DNA from: an uncultured Collinsella sp. | Lineage (GTDB): Bacteria; Actinomycetota; Coriobacteriia; Coriobacteriales; Coriobacteriaceae | DNA length: 64,000 nucleotides | Direction: 5' to 3' | Assembly: GCA_902492935.1 (NCBI GenBank) | Contig: CABUNJ010000001.1 | Coordinates: 77,973-141,972 of the forward strand | Shown here: piece after piece, positions 51,901-60,093 of the stretch | How positions within the stretch are numbered: position 1 is the first letter of the stretch | How the letters are laid out: each line of letters begins with the position of its first letter | Position numbers and translations under genes: made by a program | Notes under the pieces: generated by a model | Databases searched by the model: none | What the model was told of the DNA's origin: nothing | Seen by the model: only the letters and a program-made list of their open reading frames with translations

Positions 51901-52450
51901 TGGGGGCGTCGGGATCAACGGCACCGGCAAGCTTGCGGCGCATGCTCGCCAACTCATCCATGCGCGCGTCCGAAAGATCGGAGAGCGCCGCCATGAGGCT
52001 GGGGCTCGTGGGGACGGGCGCCGGAAAGGGAAAGTTAGGGTTGACGGCCGGCGCTTTGGGCGCGGTGCGAACGGGCTGTTTCGGCTGCGCCGTAAACGTG
52101 CGGACCGGCGTGCGCAAACCTTCGACGGGCTCGGCGCCGCTGGCATCCAAATACGCCAGAGCCGTGGCAATAGCGTGCTTGCACATACCGGGGTAACGAT
52201 AGGCGGCGGGGCAATCGCAGTCGTAGTCGATCACCTCGTGCTCGTCCATGTCGAGCGCCACGTGCGTCTTGTACAGGTCGCCGCGCGAACCGCGCACCGA
52301 GCCCTCAACCGTCACGTTTTTGGAGAAGCGCGAGCCGCTGTCCTCAATCGACAGCACGGCGCCGTTGAGCATGAGCGAACGCCCCTTCATAAAGGTGCCG
52401 CTCAGCGCCGCCTCTTTGCGAAGCGCCTGCACAAACGTCCCCTGCGCCAT
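48986..52450 (-). CDS. SNF2-family helicase with SWIM zinc finger
   Basis: 1154 residues from MAQGTFVQALRKEA behind GGAGGAAG. The N-terminal SWIM finger (CDCPAAYRYPGMCKHAIA) is followed by a ~500-residue SNF2-associated region. The SWI2/SNF2 motor follows: ILADDMGLGKTLQMIAHIL (Walker A), DEAQYIKNP (motif II), SQFTGMLDIIGK and QATDRAHRIGQQHTVTVYKL (motifs V-VI). Such proteins (HepA-like) remodel nucleoprotein or polymerase complexes. It is directly downstream of dnaE (28 nt), so it may be co-transcribed with it. Confidence 0.93.
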   Translation of the reverse strand: MAQGTFVQALRKEAALSGTFMKGRSLMLNGAVLSIEDSGSRFSKNVTVEGSVRGSRGDLYKTHVALDMDEHEVIDYDCDCPAAYRYPGMCKHAIATALAYLDASGAEPVEGLRTPVRTFTAQPKQPVRTAPKAPAVNPNFPFPAPVPTSPSLMAALSDLSDARMDELASMRRKLAGAVDPDAPKAALEPSLVPYYNPLFADRFSWALEFRIRCGSVSYVVKDIDGMADAYVRGGTFSYGKKLTFVHTPEAFEDVSTKLLNLVVTTVAYLDDITSSRSASYDFVRSGFVAERQLPLSEHSIVYVLDLLRGQTISFEPAWSRGTTTHRTYDVAVEMPPEGEDEALSKRPPLLAAKIAPAAGGSYDLRLPADAYCFASGDVAYLVDTRRARRADVAFAQHAAPFLSRLLPCRTPVHIAADQVGEFCRMALPILRDYTDLTAPAALDTVAPEPSFAMAIGVDDGLVTCKITVTYGDWSADLFSLGAPGSPFEERRPGVPPRDEVAEFRVMDTAALYFDFYEGGLAFEERDDESLFCLLTEGLSVLSKLGEVMLSDRLRQISVRPAPKLSVRATVKSNLLDVELSASGLSAADLAIYLDSYKRHQTFARLTSGDIIRLDEGARAAFGLAEDLGVDAVDLLDGVSLPASSTLFVDSMLARTPALEADRDAAFRRIVERLDTLGKMDFTVPVSLKATLRGYQVDGYQWLGSLEHLGLGGILADDMGLGKTLQMIAHILARVEAGDTKPTLVVCPASLVYNWTAELERFAPSLDVCAIVGAKAQRRVQIAGVVEHNVVVTSYDLMRRDIDEYAEQDFARVVLDEAQYIKNPLTQVARAAKRLPAGVRFALTGTPIENRLSELWSIFDFLMPGLLGTRESFAKRFESPVEHAEGDSAARLQALVSPFVLRRVKEDVVADLPEKIEDTVVAQLTGEQRKLYLANQDRIAQQVQHREAGEFKKDKLKVLAELTKLRQICCDPRLHYEDYKAGSAKLDTCMELVHGALDGGHRILLFSQFTGMLDIIGKRLAKEDIAFLKLTGASSKESRAKMVAQFQAGEVPVFLISLKAGGVGLNLTAADVVIHYDPWWNVAAQDQATDRAHRIGQQHTVTVYKLIAKDTIEERIMQMQESKRDLVNSVLGGDGISSALFTREDVLALLGGDGR

Positions 52451-52478
52451 CACTTCCTCCAATCTCACCCGGGGTAGC

Positions 52479-55400
52479 TTAGATAACCGTCACGCGGCCT
52501 TGGTTGCCGACGATGGCCTTTGCCTCTGCCAGCAGCGGAATCGAGCGTGCGTTGACCTTGGCCGGCACCTCGGCACGCAGCACGCGCCCGTCGACTTGCT
52601 CAATAAAGATCTCCACGCGGTCGCCGCCCGGGTTGGTGGTGAGCACCGTGGCCAGGCGCGCCATATTGCCCTGGCTAAAGCGGCTGTTTGGCACCATGAC
52701 CTCAAAGACCTTGGGCTTGTTTTTCTCCTCGCTAAGCTCCAGCGGCACAATCTCCTGCGCGATGATCTGGTCGCCGCGGTCCGAGCGCTCGAGCTTGCCC
52801 TTAATGCGCACAAACGCATCGGACAGCTGCGCGCCGGTCTCGGGATCGACCTCGCCGTACAGATACCCCTCGGCCTCCTTGTAGGTCTTGGGGAACACCA
52901 CGACCGTGGCCTCGCCTTCCATGTCTTCGAGCTGCACGATGCCCATGGGGTCGCCGTTTTTGGTCACGCGCTTGGACACGCTCGAGACCATGCCGGCCCA
53001 CCACAGCGCCTTGCCCTCGGGAATCTCCTGGTTGATGGTACCGCCCGTGGGGTTTTGCACCTCATAGCCGGTGTCGATCTGCGAGAACGAGAAGTCGCGC
53101 GCTTTGCTAAGTGCATACTCAAACGGACGCAGCGGGTGGTCCGAGACGTAGATGCCCAGAACCTCCTTCTCCTGGCTCAGCTTAAGGTGGCGGTCCCATT
53201 CCTGGCCATCCGGATCGGGCACGCTCACCTCAAAGCCCGAGCCCTCAACGTCGCCAAACATATCGAAGAACGACGTCTGGCCGCTCGCGCGGTCCTTCTG
53301 GCGCTTTACCGCGGCATCGATGATGTTCTCGGGGTTGTTCTTATCCACAAAGTGCATCATCTGGCGACGCGGATACCCCGTGGAGTCGAAGGCGCCTGCC
53401 TTGATGAGTGATTCGATCACGCGACGGTTTGCCTGGCTCGAGTCCACGCGCTCGACAAAGTCGTGCAGTGTCTTAAACGGGCCGCCCGCCTCGCGCTCAT
53501 CGATAATCGCCTGCGCCACGCCGGTGCCCACGCCACGAATGCCGGCCAGACCAAAGCGCACGCCTTCCTTGGTAGCCGTGAACTCGGTGCCGGACTCGTT
53601 GACATCTGGCGACAGCACGGGAATGCCGTCGTGGCGGCACGCCGAGACGTAGTGCACGATCTTGTCGGTCTTGCCCGTATAGGACGTCAGAACGGCCGCC
53701 ATGTACTCATGGGGATAGTGTGCCTTGAGCCACGCCGTCTGCATAACCAGAATGGCGTAGCCGGCGGAGTGCGACTTGTTAAAGGCGTAGGACGCGAACT
53801 CGAGAACATCGTCCCAAATCTTCTGGGCGACCTCGCGCGTGTAGTTGTTCTTGATAGCGCCGTTCATCCAGTGGTCGTAGGTGGTCTCGTCCGAGCCATC
53901 CTCCCAGTGGAGCACCGTCGACGTGAGCAGCTTGATCTTTTTCTTAGCCACGGGCTTACGGATACGCGAGTCCGATTCGCCCTTGGAGAAGCCGCACATC
54001 TCGACGGAGATGAGCATAACCTGCTCCTGGTAGACCATGGTGCCGTAGGTTTCGCCCAGGATGTCGTCCAGACGGTCGTCATAGGAGACGGCCGGCTCCT
54101 TGCCGTTCATACGGTTGATGTAGGACGAAACCATGCCGGCGCCCAGCGGGCCCGGGCGGTACAGGGCGATCAATGCCACGACATGCTTGTACTCGGTGGG
54201 CTTCATGTTCTTGATCGTGGCCGTCATGCCGGCGGACTCGACCTGGAAGACGCCGGCGGTGTGGCCGGAGCCCATGAGCTTAAAGATCTCGGGATCGTCA
54301 AAGGGAATCTCTTCCTCTTTGATGTCGATGCCGAAGTTCTTTTTGATGTTGGCCTTGGCCTTAGAGATAACCGTCAGCGTGCGCAGACCCAGGAAGTCCA
54401 TCTTGAGCAGGCCCATGTCGGCAACGGTATGACCCTCGTACTGGGTAATCTCGACGCCGCCCTTGGTATCGAGCTTGGTGGGCACGTGCTCGTTGACGGG
54501 ATCGCGGCAGATCAGAACGGCGCACGCGTGCACGCCCTCGCCACGGGTGAGGCCCTCGATCGAGAGCGCCGTGTCGATGATGCGGCGGGCGTCGTCATCC
54601 TTTTTATAGGCCTCGGCAAAGTCGGGGTTAAACAGATCCTCTTTGCCGGGTTGCTTTTCGAGCACCTGCTTGAGCTTGACCTTGGGGTCGCTCGAGACCA
54701 TCTTGGACAGGCGCTGGCCCATGTAGACCGGATAGTCCAGCACGCGCGCGGCGTCGTTGATGGCCTGCTTGGCCTTAATGGTCGAGTAGGTGATGACGTG
54801 GGTGACCTTCTCGGGGCCGTAGAGCTGGCGAACGTGCTCCACGACCTCGAGGCGCCGCTCATCGTCGAAGTCCATATCGATATCGGGCATCTCGGTACGC
54901 TGCGGGGACAGGAACCTCTCGAACATCAGGCCGTTCTCGAGCGGGTCGAACGCGGTGATGTTCATGGCGTAGGCGACGATAGCGCCGGCGGCCGAGCCAC
55001 GGCCGGGGCCGACGCCGATGCCGTTGTCCTTGGCCCATTGCACGTACTCGGCAACGATCAAGAAGTAGGCGGCAAAGCCCTTGTCGCAAATGACCTTGTA
55101 TTCGTACTCAAAGCGCTCTTTGATGTTGACGCCGCCGATCTCGCGCGTGGCCCAGTCGTCGCCGTAGTGCTGGCGCAGCCCCTTCTCGCACTCGCGGCGG
55201 AACTGGCTCTCGTGCGTCTCGCCGGGATCGAGCAGCGGGAATCGCGGCAGGATGATGGAGTCCCAGTCCAGCTCAACGTAGCACTTGTCAGCAATCTCGA
55301 GCGTGTTGTCGCAGGCCTCGGGGCAATACGGGAACATCGCCCGCATCTCCTCCTCGGTCTTCATGTAAAACTCCGAGCCGGTCATGCGCATGCGGTTGGG

Positions 55401-56282
55401 GTCGTCGACCTTGGCGTTCATGCCAATGCACATGATGACGTCCTGCACGGGCGCGTCCTCGCGGCGCAGGTAGTGGAAGTCGTTGGTAGCGATGACCTTG
55501 ACGCCCACCTGTTTGGCAATGTCGATGAGCGTGCGGTCCATCTGCTCGTCGGTCAGGCCGTTGTCGGTGGTGATGCCGTGTTCCTGGATCTCGATGTAGA
55601 AGTCGCCGGGCTCGAAGGTGTCACGGAAGGTCTCGGCCCACTTGATGGCGCCTTCCATGTCGCCGCGGTCGATGTATTTGGGGATGATGCCCGCGATGCA
55701 GGCGCTCGTGCAGATCATGCCCTTGGCGTGGCGGCGCAGGTTGTCGAGCGTCACGCGCGGCTTGTAGTAAAAGCCCTGCACAGCGGCCTCGGAGACCGTC
55801 TGCATCAGGTTGACGTAGCCCTCCTGGTCCTTGGCCAGAAGGATCATGTGGTAGAGCTCGGGCTTGTGGTCGCGGGCGAGCGTCTCGTCCGGCGTAAAGT
55901 AGACCTCGCAGCCAAAGATGGGTTTGATGACCAGAGGCGGCTTGAGCTCGTCGATGTTGCCCTTCTCGTCCCACATGGCCATGTCTTTGACGTACTGGGC
56001 ATGCTCGCGCGGGTTTGCCTCGGGGTCGGGCTCCACCAGCTCGTCGCGGCGGTCCTTTTCCAAGAAGGCCTTGTCGTGGCTCCACGTCTTGTACTCGGGC
56101 GTGTTGTGATTGACGGCGTCGCAGGCCAGCGCCAGGTCGGGCACGCCATACATGTAGCCGTGGTCGGTAATGGCCACGGCGGGCATGCCAAGTTCAACGG
56201 CACGATTGACCATATCCTGGATACGGGTTGCGCCGTCGAGCATGGAGAAAACAGTGTGATTGTGCAGATGGACGAATGCCAT
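52479..56282 (-). CDS. dnaE: DNA polymerase III alpha subunit
   Basis: 1267 residues. Replicative polymerase, DnaE1-type: N-terminal PHP domain (FVHLHNHTVFSMLDGATR, ITDHGYMYG), polymerase palm with GPGRGSAAGAIVAY and the catalytic PDIDMDFDDERR, then helix-hairpin-helix and C-terminal OB-fold regions (VVVFPKTYKEAE). PHP histidines (HLHNH) are intact, so proofreading activity may persist. GGAG lies upstream of the start. A TTGCGGTG-type hairpin (56382-56447) fills the gap towards addA. Confidence 0.97.
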   Translation of the reverse strand: MAFVHLHNHTVFSMLDGATRIQDMVNRAVELGMPAVAITDHGYMYGVPDLALACDAVNHNTPEYKTWSHDKAFLEKDRRDELVEPDPEANPREHAQYVKDMAMWDEKGNIDELKPPLVIKPIFGCEVYFTPDETLARDHKPELYHMILLAKDQEGYVNLMQTVSEAAVQGFYYKPRVTLDNLRRHAKGMICTSACIAGIIPKYIDRGDMEGAIKWAETFRDTFEPGDFYIEIQEHGITTDNGLTDEQMDRTLIDIAKQVGVKVIATNDFHYLRREDAPVQDVIMCIGMNAKVDDPNRMRMTGSEFYMKTEEEMRAMFPYCPEACDNTLEIADKCYVELDWDSIILPRFPLLDPGETHESQFRRECEKGLRQHYGDDWATREIGGVNIKERFEYEYKVICDKGFAAYFLIVAEYVQWAKDNGIGVGPGRGSAAGAIVAYAMNITAFDPLENGLMFERFLSPQRTEMPDIDMDFDDERRLEVVEHVRQLYGPEKVTHVITYSTIKAKQAINDAARVLDYPVYMGQRLSKMVSSDPKVKLKQVLEKQPGKEDLFNPDFAEAYKKDDDARRIIDTALSIEGLTRGEGVHACAVLICRDPVNEHVPTKLDTKGGVEITQYEGHTVADMGLLKMDFLGLRTLTVISKAKANIKKNFGIDIKEEEIPFDDPEIFKLMGSGHTAGVFQVESAGMTATIKNMKPTEYKHVVALIALYRPGPLGAGMVSSYINRMNGKEPAVSYDDRLDDILGETYGTMVYQEQVMLISVEMCGFSKGESDSRIRKPVAKKKIKLLTSTVLHWEDGSDETTYDHWMNGAIKNNYTREVAQKIWDDVLEFASYAFNKSHSAGYAILVMQTAWLKAHYPHEYMAAVLTSYTGKTDKIVHYVSACRHDGIPVLSPDVNESGTEFTATKEGVRFGLAGIRGVGTGVAQAIIDEREAGGPFKTLHDFVERVDSSQANRRVIESLIKAGAFDSTGYPRRQMMHFVDKNNPENIIDAAVKRQKDRASGQTSFFDMFGDVEGSGFEVSVPDPDGQEWDRHLKLSQEKEVLGIYVSDHPLRPFEYALSKARDFSFSQIDTGYEVQNPTGGTINQEIPEGKALWWAGMVSSVSKRVTKNGDPMGIVQLEDMEGEATVVVFPKTYKEAEGYLYGEVDPETGAQLSDAFVRIKGKLERSDRGDQIIAQEIVPLELSEEKNKPKVFEVMVPNSRFSQGNMARLATVLTTNPGGDRVEIFIEQVDGRVLRAEVPAKVNARSIPLLAEAKAIVGNQGRVTVI

Positions 56283-56381
56283 GTGATGAGCTCCGATGCG
56301 GGTTCGTGTTCTGACTGAACGATTTTACCGCACGGCGCGGACGGCACCCGAACCTAGCCAAACCAACACGGCTCCTATTGA

Positions 56382-56447
56382 GTTGCGGTGAAATGCGGAC
56401 TGTTTGGCGGCTTTTTTGGCCAAAACAGTCCGCATTCCACCGCAAGT
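56382..56447. repeat. TTGCGGTG-type hairpin element, copy C
   Basis: Left arm 56382-56407 (AGTTGCGGTGAAATGCGGAC then TGTTTGG) pairs with 56421-56447 apart from an A/C and a C/A mismatch and a bulged A. The outer GTTGCGGTG is common to copies A and B, while the inner GCGGACTGTTTGG is specific to this copy. Lies 10 nt beyond the addA stop, and may be the terminator of addAB. Confidence 0.75.
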
Positions 56448-56457
56448 TATCTGAGGG

Positions 56458-59400
56458 CTAGAGATTGTAGGTGACTACTTGGGGTTCGGCGGGTTCGACG
56501 AAGATGGCTGGATTCGCCTGCTCAACGCGGACGAACTTGACGGTCACCGTCTTAAAGCCCGCCTTGTGCAACACATCAGCGTAGACGCGCGCCTGCAGGG
56601 CGTGCTTCTCAAACAGCTGGTCGGGTGTCTCATCCGGCGTGCCACCCGTCTTGTAATCGATGACCAGCACGCGTGACGAATCCGCCGGGTTCGTCGCCAA
56701 AGCGTCGATGGCACCTTCGGCATATGCACCGTAGCGAGCGATGTCCTCGTCCTCGCAGCCCAGCGAAAAGAACGGCACCTCGGCGCGAATGCACGGCCAC
56801 GCGAGCAGCTCGGCACGAACCGACGACTTGAGCCAGCGATCCAGGGCGGCATCGAAGCGCTCGCGCTGCTCCGGCGTCAGGCGCCACAAGCGTGCCAGCG
56901 CATCGGCACGCGCGGCGGGCAACGCGTCGGCACCCATCTCGATCAGCCACTGGCAGGCGGCGTGGAAGGCCGAGCCCAACGCCATGGGGTTGCCGGCGGG
57001 CTCAACGGCGGCCACGTCTGCATCCGTCATCTCCGAGCCATCCGACTCCGCATCATCGCCGGACTCGTCCATGGGAACACGAGCCTCGGCGGCACGGTCT
57101 TCCGTCTCGGCATGGAGCGCCGCCGCGATTGACGAGTAGCTATACGAGTCACGCGCCGGGAACGGACAGATGCCCATGCGCACGCCCACCGCCTGGGGAT
57201 ACACAAGCTCAAACGAATCGGGCTTGGGTTCGGCAGGACCGGGGACGATTGTACTGGCCGAATCGTCGGCAGCATCTGTATCGGCATCGCCACGAACAAG
57301 CCTGCCCTCGGCATCCAGCGAAGCGTTGGCCTCAAACGCCTGCTCGCCAAAGGTAAAGTCAGAAAGCGAAATGAGCTCGTAGTCGCCCGACTGGGAGTTG
57401 TCGAACACCAGGCGGTCGGCATCGAGCTGCGGCATGTCCAGAGCGTCGGTCGGCAAAATACGGCGCAGCACGTCGTAGGTCAGATCGGTCTCGACGTCGA
57501 AGGTCGGCGCCGTCACCTTGCCACGGCTCACGCCGGCATCCATCGCCAAGATCACCAGCTCGCGCGCACGCGTCATGGCAACATAGAGCAAGCGGGCCCG
57601 CTCCTCGAGCGAAAGCTGCAGGTCGTCGTTGCGCAGGCGAGCAAATGCCTCGGCGGGAGAACCCGTCGCACAGACGTCCTCCATGAGCTCCGGCGGCAAC
57701 CACAGCGACGTGCCCTTACCCTTAAACGCATGCTCAAACTGCTTTTTGACGTCGTCGCCCTTCACAAAGGTTCCGTCGGCGAGCTTGACGCCGTCGAAGC
57801 GTGCCGGCAGTGCCACGACCTGTGCTCCGCCCTCGACGCGACCCATCTGTGCCGCACCCGAGGACTTACGCACGCCAAAGCACTCGGCGACCGCCACGAC
57901 CGGATATTCCAGGCCCTTGGAGGCGTGCACCGTCATGATGCGCACCGCGCCGTCGCCCTCCTCGTTGAGGGCACCCGGGGCCTCCTTGCCCGCCAGGAAG
58001 CGATCGAAGGCAAGCGCAATGGAGCGCGGCGAGTTGCCGAACTCGTCCTCAGCCTCAGTCACGGCATCGAGCGCCTTGAGCACGTTGGCGGCGATGGCCT
58101 TGCCCTCGGGACCACGCTGCGCCAGACGCACGAACCAGCCGGAGGCATTGACCGCGTCGCGCGCGATGGCGGCGAACGAATCGCGACCCACACGACGAAG
58201 CGCATACCGCAACACCTCGCGGGCGCGCGTCACGAGCGGCAGGCCTTGCAGGCCCGGCACATCGGAATCACTCATGATGCCCGCATCGATGTTGCGGCGC
58301 GAGGTCTCCCCCGTCTCGCTATCGAGCTTGGTCGCCAGCGCCAGGAACTCCTGGGCGCCGAGCGCAAACATCGGCGAGGCGAGCAGCGGCATAAGGCCCT
58401 GCGCCGTATCGGCCGGATTGGCGAGTGCACAAACCAGGGCGCGCACCGTCTGCACCTCGGCAGCTTGGGCAAAGACTGAGCCGCCCGCGATGACGCAGTC
58501 GAGCCCCTGGTCACGGAAGGCCTGTGCGTAGACGTCTGCGTTGGTCATGCGGCCCAGCAGCAGCACCATGCCGCCCTGGGGCTGGCCGGCATCGACAAGC
58601 GCGCGGAACCGCTCCGCGATCGCGCGGGCCTTGGCCTGTGTGCGCTCCTGCGTACTGCCGCCGGCAACAAAGAGGGCCTGGCGACGCGAGGCGTCTGCCA
58701 CCAGCGTGTCCTTGCGGCCGTCGCTCGCCTCAAGATCCAAAAAGCCCTGCATCAGGCCGCCGTCGTCGCCATCAAAGACGCGGGCCACATAGCGCAGCAC
58801 CTCGTCGTGGCTGCGGAAGTTGCGCACGAGTTTGACGAGCTCGCCGGCGGGGACATCCGGCGTGGCGACCGTCTCGGACGCCGCCGTCGATCCCACTTTG
58901 CGCTCCTGGCGACGGAAGACCTCGACCTCGGCGCCGCGGAAGCGATAGATCGACTGCTGTGCATCGCCTACGGTACACAGCGCGCGCTCCCCCGCACCCG
59001 TCAGGTAACGGATCAGATCGACCTGCATCTGGTCGGTATCCTGGAACTCGTCGATCATGACCATCTTAAAGCGGCCCTCGTATGCCGCTCGGATGGCTGG
59101 GTAATCGCGCAGCGCCTCGTATGCCATGCGGAGCAGGTCGTTGTTGTCGAGGGCAGACTGACCGGCCTTGAGCGCGCGGTACTCGGCCTCTACAGAGCGG
59201 GCCAGACCCACCAGCGCATCGAGCGCCGGGCCGCCGCAAGCCAGCACGATATTGATAAACGCATCGGCAGCCTCGGCCTTGAGCAGCTCCACCTGCTCCT
59301 TAGGAAATGCCTTGCTCGCGCGCGGCATGGTGCACGACATCATGAGTCGCGCCGCATCGGCCATGGTCTTGCCGCTCGCCTCGAACGCGTCGATGGCATC

Positions 59401-60090
59401 GAGCGCCGTCTGCGCCTTCTCGGTCGCGGCCTTGCTTGCGCCCAGCGCCGCGCGATAGGCATCGGCGAGTGCCGAGGTATCAGCTTGGCCGCGCGCCACG
59501 CACACGTCGTCCATACCGCCCGGCAACTGGCTCGAGAGCTCCAGCAGGTCGCGCACCAGGCCCTTAATGGTCGTGCCGGCGCCAAAGGGACCGCCCTCGC
59601 CCGCCATGGGATACCAGGCGTAAAGGGCTTTGAGCGATGCCGCGAGCTCGGGGGCGGCATCGGGCGCCGTCGCGCGGGCCAGCACATGCTCAACAGCCTG
59701 GTCCATAAGCTCGTCGGTATCGGTGAGCACCGTGAACTCGGGATCGATGCCCAGCTCCAACGCGTGTGCGCGCAGGATACGCGAGCACATGCCGTGAATG
59801 GTCGAGATCCACGCATCGTCGACGGTCAGGGCCTCCTCGTCCATGCCCTCGTCGATGAGCGCGCGGCGCACGCGGTCACGGATCTCGGCCGCGGCATCTT
59901 TGGTAAAGGTAATGGCGAGCACCTGGTCCAGATGCTCAACAAACGGACCGGATTCGGGCGAGAGCGCATAGACAATGCGGCGCGTGAGGGTAAAGGTCTT
60001 ACCCGAACCGGCGCCCGCCGAGACAAACAGCGGACGGTCGAGCGTTTTGACGATCTGCAGCTGTTGCGGCATCAAAGTCGAAAGATCCAT
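56458..60090 (-). CDS. addA: AddA-type helicase-nuclease
   Basis: 1210 residues, AAGGAGGG upstream inside the end of addB. UvrD/Rep helicase motor of the AddAB double-strand-break processing complex: Walker A FVSAGAGSGKTFTLT, motif II IDEFQDTDQ, IMTVHASKGLEYPVV (motif V) and RARLLYVAMTRA (motif VI). A C-terminal PD-(D/E)XK nuclease carries VLVIDYKTGG. A Ser/Asp-rich insert (ADTDAADDSAS, DGSEMTDADVAAVEP) occurs between helicase and nuclease. Resects ends and loads recombinase with AddB, encoded 3 nt upstream. Confidence 0.93.
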   Translation of the reverse strand: MDLSTLMPQQLQIVKTLDRPLFVSAGAGSGKTFTLTRRIVYALSPESGPFVEHLDQVLAITFTKDAAAEIRDRVRRALIDEGMDEEALTVDDAWISTIHGMCSRILRAHALELGIDPEFTVLTDTDELMDQAVEHVLARATAPDAAPELAASLKALYAWYPMAGEGGPFGAGTTIKGLVRDLLELSSQLPGGMDDVCVARGQADTSALADAYRAALGASKAATEKAQTALDAIDAFEASGKTMADAARLMMSCTMPRASKAFPKEQVELLKAEAADAFINIVLACGGPALDALVGLARSVEAEYRALKAGQSALDNNDLLRMAYEALRDYPAIRAAYEGRFKMVMIDEFQDTDQMQVDLIRYLTGAGERALCTVGDAQQSIYRFRGAEVEVFRRQERKVGSTAASETVATPDVPAGELVKLVRNFRSHDEVLRYVARVFDGDDGGLMQGFLDLEASDGRKDTLVADASRRQALFVAGGSTQERTQAKARAIAERFRALVDAGQPQGGMVLLLGRMTNADVYAQAFRDQGLDCVIAGGSVFAQAAEVQTVRALVCALANPADTAQGLMPLLASPMFALGAQEFLALATKLDSETGETSRRNIDAGIMSDSDVPGLQGLPLVTRAREVLRYALRRVGRDSFAAIARDAVNASGWFVRLAQRGPEGKAIAANVLKALDAVTEAEDEFGNSPRSIALAFDRFLAGKEAPGALNEEGDGAVRIMTVHASKGLEYPVVAVAECFGVRKSSGAAQMGRVEGGAQVVALPARFDGVKLADGTFVKGDDVKKQFEHAFKGKGTSLWLPPELMEDVCATGSPAEAFARLRNDDLQLSLEERARLLYVAMTRARELVILAMDAGVSRGKVTAPTFDVETDLTYDVLRRILPTDALDMPQLDADRLVFDNSQSGDYELISLSDFTFGEQAFEANASLDAEGRLVRGDADTDAADDSASTIVPGPAEPKPDSFELVYPQAVGVRMGICPFPARDSYSYSSIAAALHAETEDRAAEARVPMDESGDDAESDGSEMTDADVAAVEPAGNPMALGSAFHAACQWLIEMGADALPAARADALARLWRLTPEQRERFDAALDRWLKSSVRAELLAWPCIRAEVPFFSLGCEDEDIARYGAYAEGAIDALATNPADSSRVLVIDYKTGGTPDETPDQLFEKHALQARVYADVLHKAGFKTVTVKFVRVEQANPAIFVEPAEPQVVTYNL

Positions 60091-60093
60091 GGT